Positions 16,939 through 25,694 of a DNA stretch of 64,000 nt are shown one piece after another (positions within the stretch are counted from its first letter, which is position 1; each line of letters starts with the position of its first letter). Both the position numbers and the translations under genes were made by a program. Location of the stretch: positions 1 through 64,000 of the forward strand of contig MTEI01000016.1 of NCBI GenBank assembly GCA_002083775.1. The letters are read 5' to 3'. This DNA is from Rhodoferax ferrireducens (lineage in GTDB: Bacteria > Pseudomonadota > Gammaproteobacteria > Burkholderiales > Burkholderiaceae_C). Below the pieces are notes generated by a model that worked only from the letters and a program-made list of their open reading frames with translations, searched no databases and was not told where the DNA came from.

Positions 16939-19041
16939 ATGCCCCACCGTACTCCTAACGCCGACACCATTCAAGTCACCGGCGCCTGCCCGCATGACTG
17001 CCCGGACACCTGTTCCCTCCTCACCACGGTGGAAAACGGCATCGCCATCAAGGTGCAGGGCAACCCGGACCACCCGCATACCGCCGGCAGCCTGTGCACC
17101 AAAGTCTCGCGCTACACCGAGCGCACGTACCACCCCGATCGCATCTTGCAACCCATGAAACGCGTCGGCCCTAAAGGCTCTGGCCAGTTCGAGTCGGTGA
17201 GCTGGGACGCCGCGCTGGACGACATCGCCACCCGCCTCAAAGCCATCGCGGCGCAAGACCCGCAAGCCATCCTGCCCTACAGCTACGCTGGCACCATGGG
17301 CCTGGTGCAGGGTGAAAGCATGGCCGGGCGGTTTTTTCACAAGCTAGGTGCGTCGCTGCTGGAGCGCACCATCTGCGCCAGCGCCGGGGGCGTGGGCCTG
17401 GTGCACACGCTGGGCGCCAAGGTGGGCATGCGGGTCGAGTTTTTTGCTGAATCCAGGCTCATCATCATCTGGGGCAGTAACTCCATCACCAGCAACTTGC
17501 ACTTCTGGCGCTATGCCAACGAGGCCAAGCGTGCGGGTGCCAAGCTCATCTGCATCGACCCGCGCAAGAGCGAAACCGCTGACAAATGCCACGAACATAT
17601 CGCTCTGCTGCCCGGTACCGACGGGGCTCTGGCGCTGTCTTTAATGCAGCAGTTGATCAAACACGACTGGCTGGACCACGACTACCTGGCGCGTTACACG
17701 CTGGGCTGGGAACAACTTCGTGAGCGCGCCTTGGAGTGGCCGCCTGAGCGAGCGGCAGCCGTCTGCGGCATTGAGGTGGCGCAGATCGAAGCACTGGCGC
17801 GCGACTACGGCGCGTGTGTGGCGACGCATACAGAGGCAGTTGACGGTGTGGCTACGTCGAGCAGGGGCCCCGCCGCCATTCGCATGAACTACGGCTTGCA
17901 GCGCGTGCGTGGCGGTGGCAACGCGGTGCGCTTGATTGCCATGCTGCCAGCGCTGATTGGCGCCTGGCGGCATCGCGCGGGTGGTGTGTTGTTGTCCAGT
18001 TCGGGGGCGTTTCCGGTACAGCGCGCCGAGCTGGAGCGGCCGGATCTGCTGGCTGGGCGCGCGCCACGCACCATCAACATGGCCACCATTGGCAACGACT
18101 TGTTGCGCGAGGCCTCGCCCGAATTTGGCCCGAAGGTGCAGGCGCTGATCGTTTACAACAGCAACCCGGTGGCCATTGCACCGGATTCAGCCAAGGTGGT
18201 GGCCGGGTTTGCGCGGGAAGACCTGTTCACCGTGGTGCTGGAGCATTTCCAGACCGACACCGCCGACTACGCCGACTACATCCTGCCCGCCACCACGCAG
18301 CTGGAGCACTGGGATGTGCACCTGAGCTACGGCCACACCGACGTGCTGCTGAATCGCCCGGCGATTGCCCCGCTGGGGCAGGCCCAACCCAACACGCTGA
18401 TTTTTCGGGAACTGGCCGCGCGCATGGGTTTCACAGACGCGTGTTTTGCGGATACCGACGAAGCGTTGTGCCGCATGGCCTATGGCGACAAGGTTGATTT
18501 CAACGTCTTGCTGGACCAGGGCTTTGTCACGCTGCCCACGTCAGACGCGCCATTCGCGCAAGGCAACTTCCCCACGCCATCTGGTAAATGCGAGTTTTTC
18601 AGCCAGCGCCTGGCTGACCAAGGGCTGGACGGTTTGCCGGATCACGTGCCCAACCACGAACCCGCCCACAGCTCCCAAGCCTACCCGCTGGCGATGATCT
18701 CGCCACCGGCGCGCAACTTTTTGAACTCCAGCTTCGTCAACGTGGCCAGCCTGCGCGCGTCAGAAGGCGAGCCGCTGCTGGAAATGCATCCGCTGGACGC
18801 GGCAGCGCGGCAGATTCAGGACGGCAGCGTGGTGCGCGTCTTCAATGCACGTGGCGAGCACCGCTGCCGCGTCAGCCTGAACCAGCGCGCGCGTGTTGGC
18901 GTGGTGCACGGCCTGGGCGTGTGGTGGCGCAAATTCGGGCTGGACGGCACCAACGTCAACCAGCTCACCAGCCAGGCCCTGACCGACCTGGGTCACGCGC
19001 CGACGTTTTATGACTGCTTGGTGGAGGTGCAGGCGGCGTGA
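16939..19041 (+). CDS. molybdopterin-dependent oxidoreductase (DMSO reductase superfamily)
   Basis: The 700-residue protein has the layout of the DMSO-reductase superfamily. Four cysteines near the N-terminus, in ACPHDCPDTC (17, 21, 25) and SLCTK (53), should bind a 4Fe-4S cluster. The pterin-binding segments GTMGLVQGESMAGRF, IWGSNSITSNLHFWRY, ICIDPRKSETADKC and the C-terminal dinucleotide-binding domain (MHPLDAAARQIQDGSVVRVFN) follow. No Tat signal is visible, so it is probably cytoplasmic. A TTG at 16924 could also start the frame. The reaction cannot be predicted. There is no partner subunit next to it, and a candidate B12 riboswitch lies upstream. Confidence 0.9.
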   Translation: MPHRTPNADTIQVTGACPHDCPDTCSLLTTVENGIAIKVQGNPDHPHTAGSLCTKVSRYTERTYHPDRILQPMKRVGPKGSGQFESVSWDAALDDIATRLKAIAAQDPQAILPYSYAGTMGLVQGESMAGRFFHKLGASLLERTICASAGGVGLVHTLGAKVGMRVEFFAESRLIIIWGSNSITSNLHFWRYANEAKRAGAKLICIDPRKSETADKCHEHIALLPGTDGALALSLMQQLIKHDWLDHDYLARYTLGWEQLRERALEWPPERAAAVCGIEVAQIEALARDYGACVATHTEAVDGVATSSRGPAAIRMNYGLQRVRGGGNAVRLIAMLPALIGAWRHRAGGVLLSSSGAFPVQRAELERPDLLAGRAPRTINMATIGNDLLREASPEFGPKVQALIVYNSNPVAIAPDSAKVVAGFAREDLFTVVLEHFQTDTADYADYILPATTQLEHWDVHLSYGHTDVLLNRPAIAPLGQAQPNTLIFRELAARMGFTDACFADTDEALCRMAYGDKVDFNVLLDQGFVTLPTSDAPFAQGNFPTPSGKCEFFSQRLADQGLDGLPDHVPNHEPAHSSQAYPLAMISPPARNFLNSSFVNVASLRASEGEPLLEMHPLDAAARQIQDGSVVRVFNARGEHRCRVSLNQRARVGVVHGLGVWWRKFGLDGTNVNQLTSQALTDLGHAPTFYDCLVEVQAA

Positions 19042-19064
19042 TAGCGGGTTGATAGGGTCTCGCT

Positions 19065-19217
19065 GTCATTGCGGACTGCGATCCGGGGGATCCATGGTCC
19101 TCAGGCTGTCATTGCGGGCCCGACCCGCGATCAATGACAACCGATGCTGTCATCCCGGACTTGATCCGGGATCCATGAACCCGGGGGGCATGGATTGCGG
19201 GTCAAGCCCGCAATGAC
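19065..19217. repeat. cluster of four REP-like palindromic units
   Basis: Units of the form GTCATTGCGGGC, TTGACCCGCAAT or GTCATCCCGGAC, TTGATCCGGGAT appear at about 19065, 19108-19136, 19149-19177 and, inverted, 19190-19217. Each can fold on itself and two face each other. This is the usual look of REP sequences spread by a RAYT transposase, but no such gene lies in the window. They fill the space between two convergent genes and may protect or end both transcripts. Confidence 0.85.
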
Positions 19218-19259
19218 GGCCTTCTTTCATGCTTTGAGGTGGTATGGCTGCCATGAAAG

Positions 19260-19856
19260 TCAGCCGCGCAGCAGCATCAGCGCCAATGCAGCCATCACCA
19301 GCGCAATCAGCCCATCCAGCAACCGCCAGGCCAGTGTGGTCTGGAACAGCGGCGCCAGGTAACGTGCGCCAAAGCCCAGTGCGGCAAACCACAACAGACT
19401 GCCGGTGGCGGCACCGGCGCCAAACAGCCAGCGCCCAGTCTCGCCATGCTGGTTGGAAATCGCGCCCAGCAGCACCACCGTGTCCAGGTACACATGCGGG
19501 TTCAAAAAGGTGAAGCCAAAACAGGCTGCCAGCGCCCGGCCCAGCGTTGCGCCCTGGCTGGCATCGAGCTGCATGTGGCCGCCCCGCCAGGCCCGGCGCG
19601 CCGCCAACAGGCCGTAGCTGGCCAGAAACAGCGCGCCGCCATACCGCGTGAGGGCCATCAGCGTGGCATTGCCCTGAATCAGCACCCCTGCGCCGCTGAT
19701 GCCCACGCCGATCAGCAGCGCGTCTGACAGCGCGCAAAACAGCACGATGGGCAACACGTGTTCACGACGAATGCCTTGGCGCAGCACATAGGCGTTTTGC
19801 GAGCCAATCGCCACAATCAGTGCCAGCCCGGTGGCCATTCCGCTCCAGAAAATCAT
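19260..19856 (-). CDS. LysE/ArgO-family amino acid exporter
   Basis: This 198-residue membrane protein belongs to the LysE translocators, which export basic amino acids. The N-terminus GLALIVAIGSQNAYVLRQGI is the family signature (IGxQNxxVLRQG), and LFCALSDALLIGVGISGAG follows as helix 2. Six hydrophobic segments are present, including FTFLNPHVYLDTVVLLGAIS, which matches ArgO and LysE. Export of arginine or lysine is the likely job. It is convergent with the molybdopterin enzyme, and the regulator ArgP/LysG often found beside it is absent. Confidence 0.9.
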   Translation of the reverse strand: MIFWSGMATGLALIVAIGSQNAYVLRQGIRREHVLPIVLFCALSDALLIGVGISGAGVLIQGNATLMALTRYGGALFLASYGLLAARRAWRGGHMQLDASQGATLGRALAACFGFTFLNPHVYLDTVVLLGAISNQHGETGRWLFGAGAATGSLLWFAALGFGARYLAPLFQTTLAWRLLDGLIALVMAALALMLLRG

Positions 19857-19884
19857 GCGCCAGACGGATCGAGAAATATATAAG

Positions 19885-19936
19885 AAATCATGCCATGGCC
19901 CTTATAGATAAAGGGTGAGTAGCTCTCTTAATGATA
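19885..19936 (+). repeat. dispersed palindromic repeat, copy 5 (between exporter and OB-fold gene)
   Basis: AAATCATGCCATGGCCCTTAT, AGA, TAAAGGGT, GAG, TAGCTCTCTTAATG. The leading AAATCATGC is shared with the copy at 40206, showing that the conserved unit extends beyond the stem. Confidence 0.75.
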
Positions 19937-19940
19937 GTTA

Positions 19941-20645
19941 TCAGGGCCGTGTGAGGGTGGCGTTGTCGATCAGCACCTTGTAGGTGTAACCCATGCCCAG
20001 GTCGACGTTGGTGTGTACTGTGCCGGCGGCAGTGACCACCTCGCCCAGTTTGGCGAGGCCGGTGGTGGTGACCAGCAGGTCGTGCGTGGCGTGGGCGGCG
20101 TTGCCGCTGCCGTCTTGCAGGTGCAGCCAGTTTTTGCCCATGATGTCCAGGTTGACCTTGACCACCTTGCCGCTGAGCCGCACGGGTTGGTTGTTCAGCT
20201 GGCTGGCCCGGCCGATGATCTCGGCCACGGTGTAGGCGTTGGCGCCGGTGGCTTTGGCCAGTTTCAACGGGCCCATGCCCGCGATGTTGGCCAGACCCGC
20301 ATGCGGGTTGGTGGCGCCCGGCGCTGCGCCGGTCAAGTTGCCGAAGATGATGCTGCTGAAGGTTTTGTGCAGCGCTTTGCTCTCGAAGTTGTCCACCACC
20401 ATGACCACTTCGACGCTGGCGCTCGCGCCTTTTTTGACAGCTGCCTTGTCCACCACCGCCCACTGTTCGCCCTGATCCGTCTTGAGGCGCAGGTAGGTAT
20501 AAGGCTCGGCGTCTCGGGTTTCCAGCACCTGGCCGCTCACGATCTGGCCCGCGCTGGGCTGGGCGGCCAAGGCGGGGTTCAGCCACGGGGTCAGGGTGAG
20601 CAGGGCCAGGGTCAGAAGGCGGGTCAGCGCATGGGTCAGAGTCAT
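19941..20645 (-). CDS. exported OB-fold protein of unknown function
   Basis: The 234-residue protein has a clear signal peptide (MTLTHALTRLLTLALLTL ending NPALAAQ). Two similar regions follow, near 40-100 (SGQVLETRDAEPYTYLRLKT) and 150-230 (VRLSGKVVKVNLDIMGKNWLHLQDG). The second looks like the OB-fold nucleic-acid-binding-like domain found in NrfJ-type periplasmic proteins; the motif GKNWLHLQDGSG is typical of it. A Gly/Ala/Pro-rich linker (LTGAAPGATNPHAG) separates them. No catalytic residues are evident. ATG 20645 is chosen because it starts the signal peptide. It follows pncC with a 44-base gap on the same strand. Confidence 0.8.
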   Translation of the reverse strand: MTLTHALTRLLTLALLTLTPWLNPALAAQPSAGQIVSGQVLETRDAEPYTYLRLKTDQGEQWAVVDKAAVKKGASASVEVVMVVDNFESKALHKTFSSIIFGNLTGAAPGATNPHAGLANIAGMGPLKLAKATGANAYTVAEIIGRASQLNNQPVRLSGKVVKVNLDIMGKNWLHLQDGSGNAAHATHDLLVTTTGLAKLGEVVTAAGTVHTNVDLGMGYTYKVLIDNATLTRP

Positions 20646-20689
20646 CTTTGCGTTCTCAAGAAGGGGGAAAAGGGTCCAAAAAAGGAGGC

Positions 20690-21208
20690 TCAGCCGGGCA
20701 GTGGCTGGGCCAGTTGTTGCAGTAAACGCGTTAAGGCGTGGCGCACCGTGGCCTGGCGAATGGCCGCCCGGTCGCCTCCAAAGTGCTGCACCTCGCTGCT
20801 CACACCAGCCGGAGTGGCCCAACCAAACCAGACCGTGCCTACGGGTTTTTCCGGGCTGCCGCCACCGGGGCCGGCCACACCGGTGACGGCTACCGCCACC
20901 TGCGCGCGGGAATGGGCCAGCGCACCAACGGCCATGGCGCGTGCCACCGGCTCGCTCACCGCGCCATGGCACTCGATCAGGGCCGCGTCCACGCTTAGCA
21001 GTTCGGTTTTCGCGGCGTTGGAATAGGTGACAAAACCGCGCTCGAACCAGACGCTGGAGCCCGCCAGATCGGTACATGCGGCAGCAATCAGGCCGCCCGT
21101 GCAGCTCTCGGCGGTGGCCAGCATCCACTGCTTGTTACATAAGAAATTGGCCACCAGCCCGCATAGCGCTTGGGTAGATAGCTCTTGATTTAAGAGTATT
21201 TCAGGCAT
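20690..21208 (-). CDS. pncC: nicotinamide-nucleotide amidohydrolase PncC (CinA C-terminal family)
   Basis: PncC deamidates nicotinamide mononucleotide to nicotinate mononucleotide, recycling the product of NAD-dependent DNA ligase. The 172-residue protein is the stand-alone CinA C-terminal domain, with TAESCTGGLIAAACTDLAGSS near 35, GFVTYSNAAKTELL near 60, the GAVSEPVARAMA block and VAVTGVAGPGGGSPEKPVGTV near 110. ATG 21208 begins five bases after the pgpA stop, so the two are probably one operon. The first 13 codons and the region to about residue 22 fall in a copy of the dispersed repeat, which may have extended the N-terminus. Confidence 0.93.
   Translation of the reverse strand: MPEILLNQELSTQALCGLVANFLCNKQWMLATAESCTGGLIAAACTDLAGSSVWFERGFVTYSNAAKTELLSVDAALIECHGAVSEPVARAMAVGALAHSRAQVAVAVTGVAGPGGGSPEKPVGTVWFGWATPAGVSSEVQHFGGDRAAIRQATVRHALTRLLQQLAQPLPG
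21144..21200 (+). repeat. dispersed palindromic repeat, copy 6, inside the 5' end of pncC
   Basis: AAATTGGCCACCAGCCC, GCATAGCG, CTTGGGTAGAT, AGCTCTTGATTTAAGAGTA. The leading AAATTGGCC and the trailing A/T-rich block match the copies inside thiL and priA. It encodes residues of about 4-22 of PncC on the opposite strand without breaking the frame. Confidence 0.7.
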
Positions 21209-21213
21209 CGTGA

Positions 21214-21798
21214 TCACCACCAGACGCGCCACAGCGCGATCACCAGCAGCGTGCAAAATGCTGCCACCAGATCGTCCAGCATGATGCCCCAGCCGGCTTT
21301 GCGCCAGGCCCCAAGGTCAGTGACCGGGTCCACGTCGTGAAACAGCTGGTCAGCCCAGGCCACCGGGCCAGGTTTGACGGCGTCAAAAAACCGGAACAGG
21401 GCAAACGCCGCCGCCTGGCCCCAAAAACCCATCGGGCTGGCCAGCCACAGCACCAGCCAGAAAGCGGCCACTTCGTCCCAGACGATGCTGCCGGGGTCCA
21501 TCACCCGCATGTGGCGCGCAGTCAGCGTGCAGGCCCACCAGCCCACCAGCACGCTGGCGGCGATCAGCAGACCCCATTGGGGGGTGCTCAGGCGGTCTTG
21601 CAGCAGCGCAAACGTCAGCCACGCCCACAGCGTACCCGCGGTGCCGGGCGCTTTGGGGCTGAGGCCCGAGCCAAAGCCCAGCGCCAGCACATGCGCCGGG
21701 TGCGCCATCATGAAGCGGCTGCTGGGGGCCACGCTGGCGGCGGGTTCGCCCGCGGCGCGGTAGGGAACGTCTTGCACGTTTTGCGGGTCGTGGCTCAT
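21214..21798 (-). CDS. pgpA: phosphatidylglycerophosphatase A
   Basis: PgpA removes the phosphate from phosphatidylglycerophosphate in the inner membrane. The 194-residue protein has the family block GFGSGLSPKAPGTAGTLWAW near 42, then membrane helices, DPGSIVWDEVAAFWLVLW near 105, the FRFFDAVKPGPVAWADQLF segment near 147, and a C-terminal LDDLVAAFCTLLVIALW. ATG 21798 is preferred to the upstream ATG at 21861, which would add 21 unconserved residues. In Burkholderiales thiL, pgpA and pncC usually run together. Here a gene on the opposite strand separates thiL from pgpA. Confidence 0.94.
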   Translation of the reverse strand: MSHDPQNVQDVPYRAAGEPAASVAPSSRFMMAHPAHVLALGFGSGLSPKAPGTAGTLWAWLTFALLQDRLSTPQWGLLIAASVLVGWWACTLTARHMRVMDPGSIVWDEVAAFWLVLWLASPMGFWGQAAAFALFRFFDAVKPGPVAWADQLFHDVDPVTDLGAWRKAGWGIMLDDLVAAFCTLLVIALWRVWW

Positions 21799-21863
21799 GG
21801 GGCGATTATCCGGTGCAAGATTAAGATGCGCGCTGTTCGCCAACTGATTTGCCCGCCACACCC

Positions 21864-22598
21864 ATGTCGCTCACGTCCCACTGCCCATCCTGCCGCACCC
21901 CCATGACCGCGCAAAAGCTCGCCAGTGCGGCCGGTGGCATGGTCGAGATTGACTTGTGTTTTGCCTGCCGTGGCATCTGGTTTGACCCCATGGAGAACCT
22001 CAAACTGATGCCCTCGGCGGTGGTTGACCTGTTTCGGCAGTTGCACGCGCACCGCCACGATGGCGTGCAAACCTTGGCGCACAAGCTGAGCTGCCCGCGC
22101 TGCAGCCGAGCCTTGACGCAGGGGTTTGATGTGGTGAAGAGCGGCCGCTACATCACCCACCGCTGCCCGCAGCGGCATGGGCGCTTCAGCACCTTTGCCT
22201 CGTTCATGATCGAAAAAGGTTTTGTGCGACAGCTGTCCCTGGCAGAAATTGACGACATGGCGCAGCGGGTGGGCGTGATCAACTGCAGCAATTGCGGCGC
22301 GCCGATCAACTTGCGCACCGAACACGCCTGCCCGCATTGCCGCTCGGCGCTTTCCTTGCTGGACCCGCAGGCGGTGGAGCGGGCGCTGGCGAGCTATGCC
22401 AAAGCGGCTGAGGGCGCGGGCAAGATTGATCTGCCCAACCTGGCTGACGCTCTGGTGATGCTGGAGCGTGACCGCCTCAAAGCCGAACGCGAGGCCAAAG
22501 CCGACCGCAGCGGGCAACTGGTGTTGCCAGGCCGCTCAGACGGATCGGTCGACCTGTGGGTGGCCGGGCTGGCACTGGTGTGGAAGGTGTTGAACTGA
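21864..22598 (+). CDS. zinc-ribbon (TFIIB-type) protein
   Basis: The 244-residue protein carries several predicted zinc ribbons. An N-terminal CPSC/CFAC pair with GGMVEIDLCFACRGIWFDP is the zf-TFIIB family signature. CPRC...RCPQRHGRFS and CSNCGAPINL...CPHC follow in the middle. The remaining C-terminal part is helical, ends in a hydrophobic stretch (VDLWVAGLALVWKVLN), and could associate with the membrane. Function is unknown; such proteins are widespread in Proteobacteria. It lies on the plus strand between thiL and pgpA and interrupts that operon. ATG 21864 is chosen over a TTG five codons upstream. Confidence 0.8.
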   Translation: MSLTSHCPSCRTPMTAQKLASAAGGMVEIDLCFACRGIWFDPMENLKLMPSAVVDLFRQLHAHRHDGVQTLAHKLSCPRCSRALTQGFDVVKSGRYITHRCPQRHGRFSTFASFMIEKGFVRQLSLAEIDDMAQRVGVINCSNCGAPINLRTEHACPHCRSALSLLDPQAVERALASYAKAAEGAGKIDLPNLADALVMLERDRLKAEREAKADRSGQLVLPGRSDGSVDLWVAGLALVWKVLN

Positions 22599-22609
22599 GC
22601 TTCTACAGC

Positions 22610-23608
22610 TCAGGCGAAGTGGTCGAACGAGGCGTAGGTATTGGCCAATGGCTGGCCCTGGCGGTTGGTCAGGCGCAAACCCTGTTGGGTTTCGATCTGC
22701 CCGATGCGGGTGACCGGGGTCTGGCTGCTGCGGCTGGCCTGCGCCACCGCCTCACGCACATGGGCGGGGGCGGTGAACAACAACTCGTAGTCATCGCCAC
22801 CCGACAGGGCCAGGGTGCGCCACTGGTCTTCTGAGAGTTTGATGCCAAATTGGCCTGCAGCCCTTATGTAAAAAGGGCTAAAAGCTATTAATTCAGTAGC
22901 GGCATCAGCATCCACCGTGGCACCTACGCCAGAGCTTTGCAGGATGTGGCCGAGGTCGCCGAGCATGCCGTCGCTCACGTCCAGCGCGGCGCTGGCCACG
23001 CCCCGCAGGGCCAGGCCCAGGGCAACGCGCGGGGTGGGTTGCTCCAGCCGCAGACGGGCAGCAGCCAGCGCCTCAGCAGGCAGGTTGATCTTGCCCAGCA
23101 GTGCGTCCAGCGCCAGCCGGGCCTCGCCCAGCGTGCCGCTCACATACAGATCGTCACCCGGGCGGGCACCGGAGCGCAGCAGCGCCTGCGAGCGGCCCGC
23201 CAGAACCGGTACCTCGCCAAAAACGGTGATGCAAATGTTGAGTGGCCCGGCCGTGGTGTCGCCGCCGATCAGTTCGCAGCCGTGGGCATCGGCCAGCGCA
23301 AACAGCCCTTGCGCAAAGGCTGCCAGCCAGGGCTCGTCGACACCGGGCAGAGACAGCGCCAGGGTGAACGCCAGCGGCTGCGCGCCGCAGGCTGCCAGAT
23401 CGCTCAGGTTCACCGCCAGTGACTTGTGGCCCAGGCGCATGGGATCGGTCTCGGGGAAAAAATGGCGGCCAGAAACGAGCATGTCGGTCGAGATGGCGAT
23501 GTGCGTGTCGGGCCGGGGCAGCAACAGGGCGCAGTCGTCACCCACGCCCAGCGCGGCACGCTGCACCGGGCGCTTGAAAAAGCGCGCGATCAGGTCGAAC
23601 TCACCCAT
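22610..23608 (-). CDS. thiL: thiamine-monophosphate kinase
   Basis: ThiL phosphorylates thiamine monophosphate to the active cofactor thiamine diphosphate. The 332-residue protein begins MGEFDLIARFFKRP and shows the PurM-like motifs VGDDCALL, STDMLVSGRHFFPETDP, VNLSDLAACGAQP, the GGDTTAGPLNI segment and SGGDDYELLFTAP near residue 270. The start overlaps the end of gcr by eight bases, so the two are coupled. A copy of the dispersed repeat encodes about residues 237-254 (ELIAFSPFYIRAAGQFG), a loop before the last motif. This makes the protein slightly longer than family members I would expect, with the catalytic motifs intact. Confidence 0.95.
   Translation of the reverse strand: MGEFDLIARFFKRPVQRAALGVGDDCALLLPRPDTHIAISTDMLVSGRHFFPETDPMRLGHKSLAVNLSDLAACGAQPLAFTLALSLPGVDEPWLAAFAQGLFALADAHGCELIGGDTTAGPLNICITVFGEVPVLAGRSQALLRSGARPGDDLYVSGTLGEARLALDALLGKINLPAEALAAARLRLEQPTPRVALGLALRGVASAALDVSDGMLGDLGHILQSSGVGATVDADAATELIAFSPFYIRAAGQFGIKLSEDQWRTLALSGGDDYELLFTAPAHVREAVAQASRSSQTPVTRIGQIETQQGLRLTNRQGQPLANTYASFDHFA
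22847..22900 (+). repeat. dispersed palindromic repeat, copy 7, inside thiL
   Basis: AAATTGGCCTGCAGCCCTTAT, GTAAA, AAGGGCT, AAA, AGCTATTAATTCAGTA. It shares both flanks (AAATTGGCC and TCAGTA) with the copy inside priA, so the whole unit is about 54 bases. It is read through in frame on the minus strand. Confidence 0.85.
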
Positions 23609-25688
23609 GCTTGGGGTCGTCTTGGGGGCTCGGCGCAGTGGGTTCAGAGGGTGCCGGTGCGCTGCTGGCGGCAGGGGCTGGCAACTCGGGCTCAGGCCAG
23701 AAGAAGCTGCGGGTGCGGTTGCGCAGGCGCTGACGCACGGCGGCGTAAATGTTGTCGCGCTGCACGCCGGTGACGTTGTGCGCGCGCAAAGCCAGCAGGA
23801 AAGCCATGTAAAAACTCACCCCGACGTTGAGCAGCCCGGTCACCAACAGCCCACCCGCACACCACCAGAAGGCGGGTTGCCGAAGGATGTCGACCCCCAG
23901 GCTGGCCGCAGCGGCTGCGAGCTGACCGGTGGACAGGGTGACGTGGCGCACTTCCATGCCCAGCCCGAAAAACGCGGCAAAGGCGGGCACCAGCCCCAGC
24001 ATCAGCCCCAGCGAGATGTTGGCGCTCAGGCCCGAGATGTTGTTGCGCATGAAAGTGGCCCAGCGGTCAGCACGGGTGGCGCCCAGCACGGCGGTGATGC
24101 GCGGGTTGTAGCGAATGGCCGAGTCCAGCCGCTGCAGGGCAAACCAGTTTTCTGCCCAGCCGGCGATGATGCTCGACGCAAACAGCAATACGCCGGTGAA
24201 CGCGGCAAACAGCGCGGTGGGGCCGAGCACGGTCAGGTCGTGCAGCACATGCTCGGCGGTGGCAGCGTCAATCATCGGGCGGCCCATGCCAAACCACAGT
24301 GCGGTGCTGATCAGCAGCACCGCGGGTGCCACCAGCGCCAGATTGCCCACGATGGCCGCCGCTTGCGACCGCACCAGGTGGGCCACCTCGTCAACAAAAC
24401 CGTCGATGGCGCCGGGGTGGTCCAGCTCCTTGAGCTTGGCGGCCATGGCTGGCGCGGTCATGGCGGGTTGTTTGGTGGCCACGGTCCAGTGCAGCATCTG
24501 GATCAGCACAAAGCTGATGGCGTAATTCATGCCTGCGTAAAAGCCGCTCCAGAACGCCGATAAGCCCATCGACAGCACCACAAACTTCATCAGCGTGGTG
24601 ATGGACATCACCGCACCGCCCCCGGCGGCGTCGCGCAGCATTTGCTTGTACTCGGCGCGGGTACGGGTGATGTAGTGTTCGCCGGTTTCCGAACTGCGCT
24701 CGGCCACCTTGGCAGCCAGCATGGAGGAGTTGGCGGCAATCAGCGCGCGAATGCTCAAGCGCTGTTGTCCTACCGTCACCAGGTGTGCCAGCAGCTTGGC
24801 GGTGTCTTGCTGGGGCGCCGGGGAAAACAGGCAATCCAGCAGGGCACGCACCCGCAACACGCGTTCGCGCAGCTGGCGCAACTGGAACACCAGATTGACT
24901 GAAATACCATGCGCTTCCAGATGGGTGTAGACCGAGGCGGCGGCGTGGCGGCAGTCGTCCAGCTGCTTGAGAAAGCGATCCAGTGCCGCATAACACTCGG
25001 GTGTGGGCTGGGCAGGGTTGCGGCTCCAGACCGCTGTCAACGTGTCAAAGTGCGCAGATAGCGCGTGAAACGGTGCTGACTGGCGAGCTGGTGCGCTCAT
25101 GCGCAGACGCAACTCGGGCGAAAAACCGGTGGCGCGGATCTGGCTGGTGCAAAAGGTCACGGCCTCCATCAGCGCCGCCTGCCAGGCGGTGGGCTCCGGC
25201 GGGTTGTCAGGTTGCAGCAGCGACGACGTGTGGCCGTCGCTGCGCAGCAGGTCGGCCACTCGTGCCAGCAGCGGGGCGTCCAGGCTGCCTAGCCACTGGA
25301 CGTCAAAAGGGTCGCTCAGCACCAGGGCAAACAGGGTGGATGCGTCGGCGGTTTCGGGGGTGCCCGGCAGCAGCTTCAAGCGCAGTCGCTCGGCCATTTC
25401 GCTCATGAAGGCGCTGCGCGAGGCAAAGCCATGGTCGGCCAGCAGGGCGGTGGCATCCACCGAGCCCAGCAGGCGTTGCCACCAGCGTTGAAATTGCGCA
25501 TGGGCATCCGGGCGCTGCTGCAGCGCGTCCAGCAGCAGGGTCAGGCGGGCATGCGTGGCCCCCACAGAGCGCGCATCCCCGCGCAACCAGGCCAACAGCT
25601 TGATCAGCCACAGGTGGCGGCGCACCAGTTCGGCGTCAGGGTCCAGCTCGGCCAGCAGTTCAGAGAGGTCGTGGTTGGGTGTCTTCAT
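23601..25688 (-). CDS. gcr: site-specific recombinase Gcr family membrane protein
   Basis: The 695-residue protein matches the SpecificRecomb family first annotated as Gcr in Neisseria, common in Burkholderiales. It begins HDLSELLAELDPDAELVRRH. The N-terminal half is helical and soluble, and the C-terminal half has several membrane segments, for example VLSMGLSAFWSGFYAGMNYA near 370 and ISTALWFGMGRPMIDA near 462. A late conserved block is NISLGLMLGLVPAFAAFFGL. No tyrosine or serine recombinase catalytic set is visible, so the recombinase name is historical and the real role is uncertain. It sits between apaG (six-base gap) and thiL (eight-base overlap) in one operon. Confidence 0.85.
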   Translation of the reverse strand: MKTPNHDLSELLAELDPDAELVRRHLWLIKLLAWLRGDARSVGATHARLTLLLDALQQRPDAHAQFQRWWQRLLGSVDATALLADHGFASRSAFMSEMAERLRLKLLPGTPETADASTLFALVLSDPFDVQWLGSLDAPLLARVADLLRSDGHTSSLLQPDNPPEPTAWQAALMEAVTFCTSQIRATGFSPELRLRMSAPARQSAPFHALSAHFDTLTAVWSRNPAQPTPECYAALDRFLKQLDDCRHAAASVYTHLEAHGISVNLVFQLRQLRERVLRVRALLDCLFSPAPQQDTAKLLAHLVTVGQQRLSIRALIAANSSMLAAKVAERSSETGEHYITRTRAEYKQMLRDAAGGGAVMSITTLMKFVVLSMGLSAFWSGFYAGMNYAISFVLIQMLHWTVATKQPAMTAPAMAAKLKELDHPGAIDGFVDEVAHLVRSQAAAIVGNLALVAPAVLLISTALWFGMGRPMIDAATAEHVLHDLTVLGPTALFAAFTGVLLFASSIIAGWAENWFALQRLDSAIRYNPRITAVLGATRADRWATFMRNNISGLSANISLGLMLGLVPAFAAFFGLGMEVRHVTLSTGQLAAAAASLGVDILRQPAFWWCAGGLLVTGLLNVGVSFYMAFLLALRAHNVTGVQRDNIYAAVRQRLRNRTRSFFWPEPELPAPAASSAPAPSEPTAPSPQDDPKHG

Positions 25689-25694
25689 GCAGGC

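Noticed and set aside
16500..16958. 152-residue plus-strand open frame upstream of the molybdopterin enzyme
   Set aside because: It has no family match and spans the candidate riboswitch and 5' leader; composition looks like a random GC-rich frame.
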